A stretch of 64,000 bases of DNA, from the NCBI GenBank assembly GCA_949825045.1, contig OX463810.1:38946201-39010200 (forward strand). The letters run 5' to 3'. This document shows positions 8,650 through 18,568 of this stretch, piece after piece (within the stretch, counting starts at the first letter, position 1; every line of letters begins with the position of its first letter). A program made the translations under genes and the position numbers. The notes under the pieces were generated by a model. That model was not told where the DNA came from and did not search any database. It saw only the letters and a program-made list of their open reading frames with translations. This stretch comes from Argyresthia goedartella (lineage: Eukaryota; Arthropoda; Insecta; Lepidoptera; Argyresthiidae).

Positions 8650-11505
8650 TCAAGGATTATTATCCTCGAGTTTTTTGAACAACAGCTTGCGTATGGAGTG
8701 CTTAAACCGATTGACAGATGAATCAAACAAGTCGACCTCTGCAAAGTTTTTGTCGTGGTATGCACAGAGTCGACCTATTGGCGCCCTTTTACCAGCATTG
8801 GTGCGAGCGGCTTTCACGTGGAAGAGCCGCTTGTGCCGCGGAGCTCTGAGCGGGACATGGTACCTTATAAGGGAGACAAGCTCTGGGCAGTTGTAGTAAC
8901 TGGTGCAGATCCGCTTGAGAACAACGGCGTCCGCGAGGGTGCGACGATCGTGGAGGGACGTCTGTCTGTAGTTTGTAAGCAGGATATCATATGACCTCTT
9001 TGGAGCCCTGACACGGTAATTGAGACTACGGAGGAACTTCTTCTGTACCATTTCAATTTGTGCATCATACATTGCATAGAAAGGATTCCAGATAGGGGAT
9101 GCGTATTCAAGATGGGAACGAACGAGAGAGCCGTAAATCGTGAGGAAGGACTTGGGTTTCTTAAAGCTCTTAGTTGTACGCATGAGGAATCCAAGCATCT
9201 GATAAGCTTTCTTAGTTATGTGTGCGATGTGTGCATCGAAGGTCAACTTTGCATCAAAGTAGACGCCAAGGTCCCGAATACATGTGACCCTTTGCAATGC
9301 ATGTCCGCCTATATGATATTCACGCGTATTACGCTCTATCACCTGTTTTGTGAATCTTATATATTGACACTTATTGTATGCTAGGGATATACTATTAACG
9401 GTACAGTAAGCGTCAAGTCTGTCCAGGTCCTGTTGGAGCAACACGGTGTCCATGTCGGAATGGATTTCCCTATAGACCTTTAGGTCATCCGCGTACAGTA
9501 GGTAGTTACAGTGTTGGAAACACTGTGCTATATCATTGATAAAAATGACAAAAAGAAATGGGCCTATGATAGATCCTTGAGGAACGCCTGAGGTTATCAA
9601 AACTGCATTTGACAGTTTGCCATTAAGGGCGATAGATTGGTGCCTGTCTTCTAAGTAAGATGCAAACCATCTCAGTAAGTCTCCCTTGATTCCATTGTAT
9701 GCCAGTTTTTTAAGAAGCAGCAAGTGATCGACTTTGTCAAATGCTTTCTTGAAGTCGGTGTATACGGAGTCCATTGCGACATTCTGATCCATGGCTTCAA
9801 AGAGATCGTTGGAGTAAATAAGTAGATTCGTGAGAGTGGAGCGGAGTTTGACAAAGCCATGCTGTTTTGCATCAAGGAATGGTTCCAAAAGGGGATATAC
9901 TCTGTTATGTACCAATTTTTCGAATGTTTTAGCTAGGGTGGATAAAAGGGAAATGGGACGATAGTTGGAAACCTCATTTTTTGGTCCTGACTTATGGATA
10001 GGCGTGACATAGGCAAGCTTCCAGACTGATGGTACAATGCCCTCTTGTAATGATTTGTTAAATATAATAGTAAGTGCTGGAGAGATATATTCATGCAAAT
10101 TTTTCAGGAATATAGGTGGAACTTTATCTGGACCCGCACCCTTGGTGATGTCCAACTGTCGAAGAACTGAAGTTACTTCAGGTTCAGATAGGGTCAAGCT
10201 GAACAGGTGAAGGGGACTATTGGGATTGTCAATAAGATTAAGTTCGACCAAGTTAGGTGACACCCCTGAGTTTGGCTCAAACACGGAATGGAAATATTCA
10301 GAGAAAAGTTCGACTATTTCATCAATTTTGTGTGAAGTAGTGTCTCCCGACTTCATCACTGAAGGGTAGCCGGTATTGGTTTTTTTAAGAGCGGTAGTGT
10401 ACTTCCAGAAGTTTTTAATGTCCACCTTAACAGACTCCTCGACATTACTTACATATTTTTTGTTGCAAATGTCCATCTCATGTTTACATTTGGCGCGTAA
10501 CTTAGAAAACCGATTGTAGTCCGCCAACGCTCCATAAACTTTCCACTTCTGCCACGCTTTGTCTTTCAGATTAAATAATTTTATCAGATGCTTAGAGAAC
10601 CAAATGGGATATTTACGTGATTTAGTTTTAACACGGGGGACAGTTATATCAATAATATAATATATATGTTTATAGAATAAATCTAAAGATTCTTCTGCGT
10701 TCAAGTGTGTCAATTCTGTAACCCAATCAATGCTCTGCAGTTTCTCGATAGCAGTGACGTAGTCTGTTTTATAAAAGTTAAGCTTAGTGATGTTTGCGTT
10801 CGGTAATATTTTTTCGGACATATTAGTAGATAATGATATTTCCAATGGTGGATGATGTCTATCAACGTTCAATACAGGTTGCGTGGAGGTAACGACATCA
10901 ATGTCAATTATATTGCTTAGGATTAAATCAAGAGTCCGGTTGTTTATGTTTCTGATGCTATTGAATTGTAGCATATTTAGAAGTGACATGGTGTTGGATA
11001 AAAGTTTGTTAACCTCGGTTATTAAGTACTGGTCCGGTAAGTTACAGCCTTTTATACCGACCTGGAATTGCCAATCGATACCTGGGATGTTGTAGTCGCC
11101 CAATAAACAAAAATTATAGCCAGGCATCTCAATGAAGACGTCCTGAGCCTTTACTAAGTGTGATTCATAAACTTTATAGGGAGAAGAATCGGGGATATAA
11201 GCAGCACACATAATTAGGCCAGAGTGTTGGTTATCGGGGAATACCAGGTAGATCTCATCCACGCTCGGGGATTCCCAGTCCTGTCTGCGGTAAACCTGCA
11301 CCGAGTTCCTCACTGCCACCATGACTCCTCCGCCATCCAACTTAGTAGTCTTGGTGAAGTCTCTATCACGTCGAAATAGTTGATAACCGCTGGTTAAAAG
11401 TTCGCCATCGTAGACTCGTTCATTCAGCCAGGTTTCTGTAATAACCACCACATCGCAGCTGTTGTTCATCAAACTCAATCGTAGATCGTGTAATTTGCCC
11501 TTCAT
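8650..11505 (-). CDS. LINE-C ORF2: endonuclease-reverse transcriptase
   Basis: An intact ORF2 protein of 951 residues or slightly more. Residues 1 to about 240 are an apurinic-type endonuclease (ITETWL, LLGDYN near 135, LDLILSN, then a DRHHPP motif). Residues about 470-760 are the reverse transcriptase (GPDKVPP, NYRPISLLS, DFKKAFDKVDH, GVPQGSIIGP, YADD at about 671-674). The C-terminal part has SHLEYASPIWNP. The frame stays open upstream of this ATG to about 11559 and there encodes YYQNVGG, the usual first strand of the endonuclease. The true start may therefore be upstream or reached by reinitiation. All catalytic motifs I can see are intact, so the protein could be active. It would nick DNA and copy its own RNA. 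Confidence 0.93.
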   Translation of the reverse strand: MKGKLHDLRLSLMNNSCDVVVITETWLNERVYDGELLTSGYQLFRRDRDFTKTTKLDGGGVMVAVRNSVQVYRRQDWESPSVDEIYLVFPDNQHSGLIMCAAYIPDSSPYKVYESHLVKAQDVFIEMPGYNFCLLGDYNIPGIDWQFQVGIKGCNLPDQYLITEVNKLLSNTMSLLNMLQFNSIRNINNRTLDLILSNIIDIDVVTSTQPVLNVDRHHPPLEISLSTNMSEKILPNANITKLNFYKTDYVTAIEKLQSIDWVTELTHLNAEESLDLFYKHIYYIIDITVPRVKTKSRKYPIWFSKHLIKLFNLKDKAWQKWKVYGALADYNRFSKLRAKCKHEMDICNKKYVSNVEESVKVDIKNFWKYTTALKKTNTGYPSVMKSGDTTSHKIDEIVELFSEYFHSVFEPNSGVSPNLVELNLIDNPNSPLHLFSLTLSEPEVTSVLRQLDITKGAGPDKVPPIFLKNLHEYISPALTIIFNKSLQEGIVPSVWKLAYVTPIHKSGPKNEVSNYRPISLLSTLAKTFEKLVHNRVYPLLEPFLDAKQHGFVKLRSTLTNLLIYSNDLFEAMDQNVAMDSVYTDFKKAFDKVDHLLLLKKLAYNGIKGDLLRWFASYLEDRHQSIALNGKLSNAVLITSGVPQGSIIGPFLFVIFINDIAQCFQHCNYLLYADDLKVYREIHSDMDTVLLQQDLDRLDAYCTVNSISLAYNKCQYIRFTKQVIERNTREYHIGGHALQRVTCIRDLGVYFDAKLTFDAHIAHITKKAYQMLGFLMRTTKSFKKPKSFLTIYGSLVRSHLEYASPIWNPFYAMYDAQIEMVQKKFLRSLNYRVRAPKRSYDILLTNYRQTSLHDRRTLADAVVLKRICTSYYNCPELVSLIRYHVPLRAPRHKRLFHVKAARTNAGKRAPIGRLCAYHDKNFAEVDLFDSSVNRFKHSIRKLLFKKLEDNNP

Positions 11506-11848
11506 TCCGCCAACGTTTTGATAATAAACAGTTAAATGGTTAAATACGAAGAAATTCTTTTAATTCATTTAGAATTTTGCAGTATACATGTTGAGAAGAT
11601 TTATGTGCGTGTTGAATGAAAGGCGAGATGAAAAGCAATGCATTGTCGGTATGGGTGGAATTTGGCAAAACAAGTGATGGTTTAAGTGACAGATGTGAAC
11701 GTTTTAGACGGCTCAGTATGAGAGTGTGACAGATGTATAGGTAGGTGCTTGGTACATATTTGTGTAATGCAGATAAAACTCGGCGGCAACTACAGCAGGC
11801 ATGATACATGAATAACATTATGGAAATATGTATAGGTATAATAGGCAG
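11506..11848 (-). other. LINE-C spacer between ORF1 and ORF2
   Basis: About 290 bp separate the ORF1 stop from the earliest open codon of ORF2. A 92-residue frame (11540-11818) lies here but has no recognisable domain, and I treat it as a shadow. How ORF2 is translated is not evident. Confidence 0.5.
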
Positions 11849-12769
11849 TCATACAGATACAAAGCGTGCAAGGTCAGATTCACTTCGAATATAAAATATT
11901 TTACTGAAATCGGTTTTACGCATTTGAATCGCGAAGTTTCTAACCCATACATGTTTAAAGCCGGCATCTTTGCCCACCTTCCTGGCCATTGCAAAAAGTT
12001 TCTTGTTACGTAGGGTAAGATGTTCGGCAACAAAGAACCGGCGTGACTCCCCACCCATCTGCAGCTGGTCAGTATACAGCTCGCGGCGCACGCGCGCGGC
12101 CGACAGTACGTCATCGCGCAGGCGGCGGGAGGTCAGTTGCACGACGATGTTCTTGGGGCGTGGGGGGGGTGCGTCTGTGGCCGCGGCGGCGGCGGGGCCG
12201 GGGGCAGCGCCAGGCCCGCGAGCGACGCGATGTACCGCCCGCACCTTGCCCGCATCCATCTCGACGCCTATCAATTTGCCGATCTCGAAGACCACCTGGA
12301 TAAGATTTTCGTTCTTGTGCTCCGGTATGTTTTGAATTTCCAGGTTGCATGATCTTGCAGACTGGTCCATGTCCTCCACCCTCTTCTCCAGGCTAACCGC
12401 GCTTATCTCGAGGCTTGCGATTGTGGCCTTCATCGCCTTGTTGTTGGTGAGTAGTCGCTCGACGTCCTCACCTGTGGCAGTCGAGGATACCCTCTCCTCC
12501 ATCGCTGATATACGGGCTTCCCATCCGGCGTATTTGGCAGAGAAGATGTCCAGTTGCGACTGAATCTTTGTAAGGGCCGAGTCGATATCGTGCTGCCATG
12601 ATTTTTGTAGGGCAGCAAACTTAGAGTCGATGTAGGTCATAAAGGATCTTGTGTCGAAGTTGATTAATGAGTCTGACGTATTCAGCTCTGTTCGCCTATC
12701 ACCAGTAAGATCGAACTGTGGTATTAAGTTTGACTTCGGATTTGGCTCTGGGATTGCGGTACTTGGCAT
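11849..12769 (-). CDS. LINE-C ORF1: coiled-coil nucleic-acid-binding protein with FP25K-like end
   Basis: An intact 306-residue ORF1. The first 60 residues are low in structure. Residues about 60-150 look like a coiled coil (heptad-rich, ISAMEERV and VSLEKRVEDMDQ). Then comes NLEIQNIPEHKNENL, the start of the domain shared by L1-type ORF1 proteins. After an alanine/proline-rich insertion (GPGAAPGPAAAAA) there is KNIVVQLTSRRLRDDVL. The C-terminal FVAEHLTLRNKKLF and KHVWVRNFAIQMRKTD strongly resemble the C-terminal domain of baculovirus FP proteins, known from many insect LINE ORF1s. It probably binds LINE RNA as an oligomer. The GC-rich stretch at 12100-12240 encodes the insertion. Confidence 0.82.
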   Translation of the reverse strand: MPSTAIPEPNPKSNLIPQFDLTGDRRTELNTSDSLINFDTRSFMTYIDSKFAALQKSWQHDIDSALTKIQSQLDIFSAKYAGWEARISAMEERVSSTATGEDVERLLTNNKAMKATIASLEISAVSLEKRVEDMDQSARSCNLEIQNIPEHKNENLIQVVFEIGKLIGVEMDAGKVRAVHRVARGPGAAPGPAAAAATDAPPPRPKNIVVQLTSRRLRDDVLSAARVRRELYTDQLQMGGESRRFFVAEHLTLRNKKLFAMARKVGKDAGFKHVWVRNFAIQMRKTDFSKIFYIRSESDLARFVSV

Positions 12770-12865
12770 CTTTTTGTTCTTTGCCTCCTTGCAAGCGCAG
12801 CATTTCCATTTGATTACTTAGTTCGGTAGTGAAGTATAGGACCAGAATCTATTAAATCGGTCAAC

Positions 12866-14014
12866 ATGGCACCTTCACCCGTGACGGTACTGCGGAATGG
12901 TATCCGGGAGGAAATGAGATGGCTCGCCCATACTCATCAGTATGTGGAGCGACCGGAAATGGATGATGTCCTGCTCAAGCGTGTGGAGGACGCAATGATA
13001 CGCGTCGGGAAGGTGTGTCGGTTGGCTGCGGAGACTGAAGCTCTCGGGCTTACTGATGAAGCTTCGGTTGCTACGGTGAAACAGCTCTGCGCGGATGCTG
13101 ACCAAGCGATGGAATGCTTGGGTGAAATCGAGTGTCGCGCGGAGAAGATTAAGCGGTCGCGCAGGAATGACCGTGGGGATGGTAACGGAGACCCACCCCC
13201 GAAGGGTGTTGTTGGACGCCTGCCACACCTGGAGATTCCGGCCTTCAGTGGGGCAATTGATGAGTGGCCAGCCTTCATCAATTTATTTGATAGTTTGGTC
13301 CACGGTCGGGACGACCTGGACAACGCCTACAAGTTGGCCCAACTATTGATGGCTCTGCGGGGTGAACCGAAGGAGTCGGTCGGTCACCTAACGGTCACGG
13401 CGGGCAATTATGAGATAGCAAGGTCCATATTGTTGGACCGCTACCAACACAAACGGCGGTTGGTTGATGCGCAGCTGGGGAAGCTGTTTAGCATCCACAG
13501 AGTAACACGGGATGTTGACATCCGAGTACATGTGCTCAACCCTGTGCTGGTGGTAACTAAGGCCCTTCAGAACCTTGGTCTTCCGGTAGAACAATGGCCA
13601 TACATTATTTTATATATGGTTTTGTCACGGTTGCCTGCAGCTGCTCAAAGTCTGTTTGAACAGCTGCATGGGGGCAGTAGCACGGAACTGCCCACACTTG
13701 TCCAATTGACAGATTTTTTGGAGGGCGAATATAGGCGATGTGACACCCTGGACACGGAGGCCAGTGTGCAGCGCCAACCCGCGCGGATGCGGGAGGGGCC
13801 GCGCCCCCCGCCCCCACGGGGAGGTGGGAGGTCGAAACAATTTGGCGTTTTGAATGCCGCGCCGTCGGGTGACGGCTGTGTGCACTGCGACAGTCTCGGT
13901 CATGACGTGACCAGTTGCGCCAAATTTAAGGCGCTCGGGGTAGCTGCCCGCAGGAAGATAGTCTTCCGCCACCGATTGTGTTTCGGTTGTTTGGGGCCGC
14001 ACACGCTGAGCTAG
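12866..14014 (+). CDS. gag: BEL gag (cut by a premature TAG)
   Basis: A 382-residue Gag. An N-terminal helical region (residues 1-105) is followed by the retrotransposon Gag domain common in BEL elements (LEIPAFSGAIDEWPAF near 127, KLAQLLMALRG, then LLDRY). A basic proline-rich stretch (about 300-325) leads to a zinc knuckle (CVHCDSLGHDVTSC near 340). The frame ends at a TAG right after CFGCLGPHTLS, where BEL proteins normally continue through another cysteine cluster. The same frame continues after the stop with CSRAFPCECCGGKHH, so this is a nonsense change. The ATG at 12866 follows leader sequence just past the LINE-C insertion. Confidence 0.85.
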   Translation: MAPSPVTVLRNGIREEMRWLAHTHQYVERPEMDDVLLKRVEDAMIRVGKVCRLAAETEALGLTDEASVATVKQLCADADQAMECLGEIECRAEKIKRSRRNDRGDGNGDPPPKGVVGRLPHLEIPAFSGAIDEWPAFINLFDSLVHGRDDLDNAYKLAQLLMALRGEPKESVGHLTVTAGNYEIARSILLDRYQHKRRLVDAQLGKLFSIHRVTRDVDIRVHVLNPVLVVTKALQNLGLPVEQWPYIILYMVLSRLPAAAQSLFEQLHGGSSTELPTLVQLTDFLEGEYRRCDTLDTEASVQRQPARMREGPRPPPPRGGGRSKQFGVLNAAPSGDGCVHCDSLGHDVTSCAKFKALGVAARRKIVFRHRLCFGCLGPHTLS

Positions 14015-16578
14015 TGCTCGCGCGCGTTCCCGTGTGAGTGCTGTGGTGGCAAGCACCACATAGCGTTGTGCCTGAATCGTTCAGGCCCTTCGGATGGTCA
14101 CCAGGGCTGGACTCAGGTTGGTCGGCCACAGGGCCCAACCAGGGCCGGACCCAGTCCCCCTCCGGGCAACGGGAGTCACCAACGGGGTGACTGGGGCACC
14201 CGCGGACGGGACCCCCCCCCCGAGGGGAAGGGGGCAGCGCGGGGGGTAACATGCGGGATAGCCGGGGTTCGGTCGCCGCTGTCCACGGTCAGCGAGGACT
14301 TCGGGCCACTGGCTCACCGCGTGTTACGGGCAGGTGTCAGATGGCACCTATGAGTAGCGCGAAGGCTGGGAGTCCACCACTTTCTGCGCTACCCTGCCCG
14401 TCGCTCTGGGAGGCGAACAGTCGGATGTCGCCCCCATTCCTAGAGCGCCCCAGGTTGGATCCGCTCTCCCCCATTCATCCACGGTGCGCACCGGGCACAG
14501 CGTACACCGTCCGGTATGGTCGGATACCGGGACAGCGAGGGGCCTATTATACGGGTTGGGACCCCTTGATGCACATACGGTCTGATATGCCGGTTGCATA
14601 TCAGCAGCCGAGTTACTCCGAGGCCGACGGAGGCCTCAATGGGTTCGGATCCCGCGGAGGTTCCCGCTAGGGACACGCCGCCCACTTACAGGGTGCCGCC
14701 ACTCCACAGACGGTCATGCTCCCCACCGCCTCTGTGATAGCGTGGAGTTCGGACGGCAAGTCATGTGTGGCACGAGCACTATTGGACTCGGGGGCCCAGG
14801 GGTGCTTAGTCTCGTGCAACCTTGTAAGACGGTTGGGCATTTCGGTAAGGGAGTACCCACATTCCATTCGGGGAATTGGGAACACGGAAGTTCCGTTAAG
14901 GGAGTATGTCGGATTACTCTCTCGTCACGGGTGGATTCATCGGTGAATCTGACGGTCACGGCATTAGTCATGCCTAATGTGATGGGCTCACACCCTCACG
15001 TACGGTTGTCGCCCTCGGTGCGACAGTTGGTCGCTGGGTTGTCACTGGCTGACCCGGAGTTTGATATTCCGGCCCCAGTAGACATTTTATTGGGTGTTGA
15101 TGCCTTGGGATACCTGTTAGTGCCAGGTGTCCACGTGTTGCAGGCGACTGGTCTGGTTTCGGTCAACACCAGACTGGGCCATGCGGTAATGGGTCCGGTC
15201 ATGCCGGCTGCCCCACGCCTAGCGACTAGTAGTCCCTTATTCGGTTCTGTACTCTCGGAGGTGATACAGAAGTTTTGGGAGGTGGAGGAACCACCTACGG
15301 TGCGCCGGTTGGACCCGGTTGAAGAAGAGTGTGAACAGTTTTATCGGAACAATACTGGTCGCCTTCGGTCAGGTCGATTTATCACGTCTTCCATTCCGGA
15401 GTGATCGCCCACCGCTGGGCAGTTCACACCATGCAGCCGAGACGCGGCTTCTGTCGATGGAACGACGCATGAAGCGTGACGGGATTTTCCGGCAGAAGTA
15501 CGTCGACTTCATATGGGAATACGAGTCGCTCGGCCACATGTCGGTTTCGGGTATCGACTGGAAGCGTGAAGACTGCTTTCTGCCTCATCACGCGGTCTTG
15601 AGGACCCCGGAGGGCAAAATACGGGTAGTGTTCGATGGATCGGCATCAACATCTAACGGCATGAACCTGAACCAGTGTTTGCATTCAGGGCCGAAGTTGA
15701 ACCATGACATCGCGGATGTTATCACACGGTTCCGTCGACACAATGTTGTGTTTGTAACTGATGTTTAGGCAGACGGTCATTCACCCTGACGATAGCCGGT
15801 ATCAGCTGATACTGTGGCGAGAGAGCCCAGATCAGCCCATCAAGGTGTACGAGCTAAACACCAACACGTACGGGCTACGGTCTAGTCCTTATTTGGCGAT
15901 TCGCACTCTGCGGGAGTTAGCGGATCGAGAACAGTTAAATTTCCCTAGAGGAGCAGCGATCCTGGAGCAGGATTTCTACGTGGACGATATCTGTACCGGT
16001 GCAGATTCCATAGAGGAGGCGCTCGCTCGACGGGACGAGCTAGTGAGCTCTTACGGGGTGGAAGTTACGAGCTCCGGAAATGGATGTCGAACTCTCCAGA
16101 GTTACTGTTTGGTCTTCCGGATGACTACCAGCAGGATCCCCACATTTTCTAAAATCTGGAAATTCCGAATATGTTGTCGGTATTAGGCGTCCAGTACCAG
16201 CCGGTGTCAGACATGTTTTCGTATCGGGTCGAGTTGGACTCCCCGAAGGTCTGGACGAAACGGAACGTCCTTTCAACGGTGGCTAGGACATTTGATCCAA
16301 ACGGGTGGATCACCCCGGTAACATTTCAGCTCAAGTGTTTTATGCAGCAATTGTGGTCTGCTGAGCTGAAATGGGACGACCCGATCGGCGGGTCATTGAG
16401 ATCAGAGTGGGAATCGTTCTTTTCGACCCTCCCTGGCATCAATCGGATTTCACTGCCACGGAGGTTGGTCCCCACCAAACGATACACCGCCACCCTGCAT
16501 GGGTTTTGCGATGCCTCGGAGAAGGGCTACGGAGCTGCGGTGTAGCTGCGTACGGTTGACTCCTCGGGGGAGGTTGAT
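14015..16578 (+). pseudogene. pol: BEL pol N-terminal part: protease and reverse transcriptase, broken
   Basis: After the gag stop come a GC-rich linker and a retroviral-type aspartic protease (ALLDSGAQGCLVS at about 14780, then VDILLGVDALGY at about 15080 in a shifted frame). RT starts in yet another frame (LSMERRMKRDG, HHAVLRTPEGKIRVVFDG), with VVFVTDV running into a stop at 15768. The next frame begins MFRQTVIHPDD and holds FYVDDICTG, the active-site box. Another shift near 16060 and a TAG at about 16543 (GYGAAV then stop) separate it from the RNase H frame. I count three or more frameshifts, one apparent small deletion and two or more stops. It cannot give a functional polyprotein. Confidence 0.85.
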
Positions 16579-18537
16579 GTGCGGTTGGTCATGGCCAAGA
16601 GCAAGGTTGCGCCGTTGCGCACTCGCCTGACCATTCCCAAATTAGAGCTTTCAGGAGCGGCTCTCCTGACTCGTCTGCTCAACCACACGATGACGGTTCT
16701 TCGTGGGTCAATAGCGTTAGAAGATACGGTCTACGCTTGGACGGACAGCCAGATCGTGTTATGCTGGCTGAAGGCTTCAGTTCACAACCTGGAGATTTTT
16801 GTGGCGAATCGGGTTTCGCAGATTTTGAATTCGGAGGTTCCCTTAATCTGGAGACATGTTCCAGGGGAAATGAACCCAGCAGACTGTGCGTCTCGTGGGT
16901 GTCACGCTCCGGAGTTAGTTGGACATCCCTTGTGGTGGGGTCCAAAATGGTTGACTCAAGCCGAATCGGATTGGCCAATGAGTCCACGCGTTACCTCGGC
17001 GAACGGCGCCTTGACAGTCGGTGTCTGTACGACGCAACCAGAGCCGGAAGAGGAGTTCAGCCTGCTGGAACGGTACAGCTCGCTCGACGAGCTGGTCAAT
17101 GTGACCGCCTGGATCTTCCGATTTGCGCGGAATTGTCGCAATTCTGAGGCGCAACGAGTGCGGACACAGGTCCTGACACCACGGGAACGGAACCATGCGT
17201 TGTTCGCATTGGTGCGGAACTTGCAGACGGTGTACTTTAAGTCCGAACTGGACATTCTGAGACGCGGACGCGTCCAACTGAAGGGAGCTGTGGCTCGGCT
17301 CAACCCGTTTATTGACCCTCAAGGATTGCTGAGGGTAGGAGGTCGGCTGCGGAATGCCAACCTGCCTTATGCGGCTCGCCTCCCGTTGTTACTCCCTAGG
17401 AAAGGGAAGTTGGTCGAACTGTTGATACAGGATCGACACATTCGGAATGGGCATGTCGGATGCCACGCCTTGATGGCGTTTCTCCAGCGCGAGTTCTGGA
17501 TTCTATCGGGAAGACGCTTAGTGCGTAGCGTCGTATTTCGGTGCCTGCCTTGTTATCGGGCCAAGGCGGCTACGATGCAGCCCCAGATGGGCGATTTGCC
17601 CTCGGATAGGGATAACGAAATCCGGCCCTTTGCGGGTGTCGGAACGGATTTCGCGGGACCATTCATGGTCAAGTCTTCACAGCTACGGAACGCCAGATTA
17701 GTGAAGGCATACCTGTGCATCTTCGTGTACTTGGCCACGAAGGCAGTCCACTTGGAGGTGGTCAGTGACCTCACTACAGAGGCATTTATCGCATGTCTGG
17801 ATCGGTTCGTCTCACGAAGGGGCCTCCCGACATTAATCCGTTCGGACAACGGCACAAATTTTGTCGGAGCCAGGCGATATCTGCAGGAGGTCACTCAATT
17901 CCTGAACGGTAACCAGGACGCCATCGGTACGGCTTGCTCCCGACGAGGGATTGAATGGGTTTTCAGTCCGCCGGGATGTCCTCATTGGGGAGGAATTTTT
18001 GAGGTTGCGGTTAAATCGGCTAAGTCGCACCTGTCGAGGATCATCGGTGAGACCTCTCTACGCTTTGAAGAGCTTGCGACGCTGTTCTGTAAAATTGAAA
18101 TGACACTGAACTCGCGTCCGTTGTGCCCGCTCAGTTCGGATCCAAATGATTTGGAAGCGTTGACGCCGGGTCACTTCCTGATAGGTCAGCCCCTTAACGC
18201 CCTGCCAGAATACCCATTCGGTGATGTTAAGTTAAGTCGGTTAACTAGGTGGCAGATGTTGCAGCAGATGGCTCAAGATTTTTGGAAACGGTGGTACCTT
18301 GAGTACTTGCACATCTTGCAGCAGCGCCTTAAGTGGACTGACCGGACGAGCCCCCCTCAAGTCGGTGATTTGGTGCTGATTAAGGATGCGAACCTGCCAT
18401 CATTGAGATGGAGACGAGGACGGATCGTCAATTTGTACACGGGTCGGGATGGCACGCCTCGATCAGCAGAAGTCAAGGTGGGGGACTCGGTCCTCAAGAG
18501 AGCGGTCGCAACACTTTCTCGCCTTCCTATTGATTAG
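16579..18537 (+). CDS. pol: BEL pol C-terminal part: RNase H and integrase
   Basis: A 652-residue open frame that continues the reading frame before the TAG at about 16543. RNase H is marked by WTDSQIVLCWL (Asp near 56) and HVPGEMNPADCASRG. The integrase has an HHCC zinc region (HIRNGHVGCH, then CLPCY), catalytic residues in GTDFAGP (Asp 357), IRSDNGTNF (Asp 423) and GGIFEVAVKSAK (Glu 475), and a C-terminal tail. VGDLVLIKD is near residue 600. These would remove RNA primers and insert the cDNA. The domain sequence looks intact, but it lacks an upstream start and depends on broken RT sequence. It ends 31 bp before the 3' LTR. Confidence 0.88.
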   Translation: MRLVMAKSKVAPLRTRLTIPKLELSGAALLTRLLNHTMTVLRGSIALEDTVYAWTDSQIVLCWLKASVHNLEIFVANRVSQILNSEVPLIWRHVPGEMNPADCASRGCHAPELVGHPLWWGPKWLTQAESDWPMSPRVTSANGALTVGVCTTQPEPEEEFSLLERYSSLDELVNVTAWIFRFARNCRNSEAQRVRTQVLTPRERNHALFALVRNLQTVYFKSELDILRRGRVQLKGAVARLNPFIDPQGLLRVGGRLRNANLPYAARLPLLLPRKGKLVELLIQDRHIRNGHVGCHALMAFLQREFWILSGRRLVRSVVFRCLPCYRAKAATMQPQMGDLPSDRDNEIRPFAGVGTDFAGPFMVKSSQLRNARLVKAYLCIFVYLATKAVHLEVVSDLTTEAFIACLDRFVSRRGLPTLIRSDNGTNFVGARRYLQEVTQFLNGNQDAIGTACSRRGIEWVFSPPGCPHWGGIFEVAVKSAKSHLSRIIGETSLRFEELATLFCKIEMTLNSRPLCPLSSDPNDLEALTPGHFLIGQPLNALPEYPFGDVKLSRLTRWQMLQQMAQDFWKRWYLEYLHILQQRLKWTDRTSPPQVGDLVLIKDANLPSLRWRRGRIVNLYTGRDGTPRSAEVKVGDSVLKRAVATLSRLPID

Positions 18538-18568
18538 GGACAGGTTCGGGCCTGTCCGGGCGGGTGAC

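Larger units (their letters stand above)
8355..12820 (-). mobile_element. LINE-C: near-complete Jockey/CR1-type retrotransposon
   Basis: A minus-strand element whose 3' end at about 8355 is a run of TTTA units (TATTTATTTATTTATT on the plus strand). It has a 3' UTR, an intact 951-residue ORF2 and an intact 306-residue ORF1, then a short 5' leader ending near 12820. A truncated relative with the same tail lies at 41306-41480. It interrupts the BEL leader in antisense. The target duplication is not clear; TACTTA-like hexamers occur at both ends. Confidence 0.88.

Noticed and set aside
11970..12352. Several plus-strand Arg/Gly/Ala-rich frames
   Set aside because: They are antisense shadows of the GC-rich part of LINE-C ORF1, which has a recognisable domain structure.
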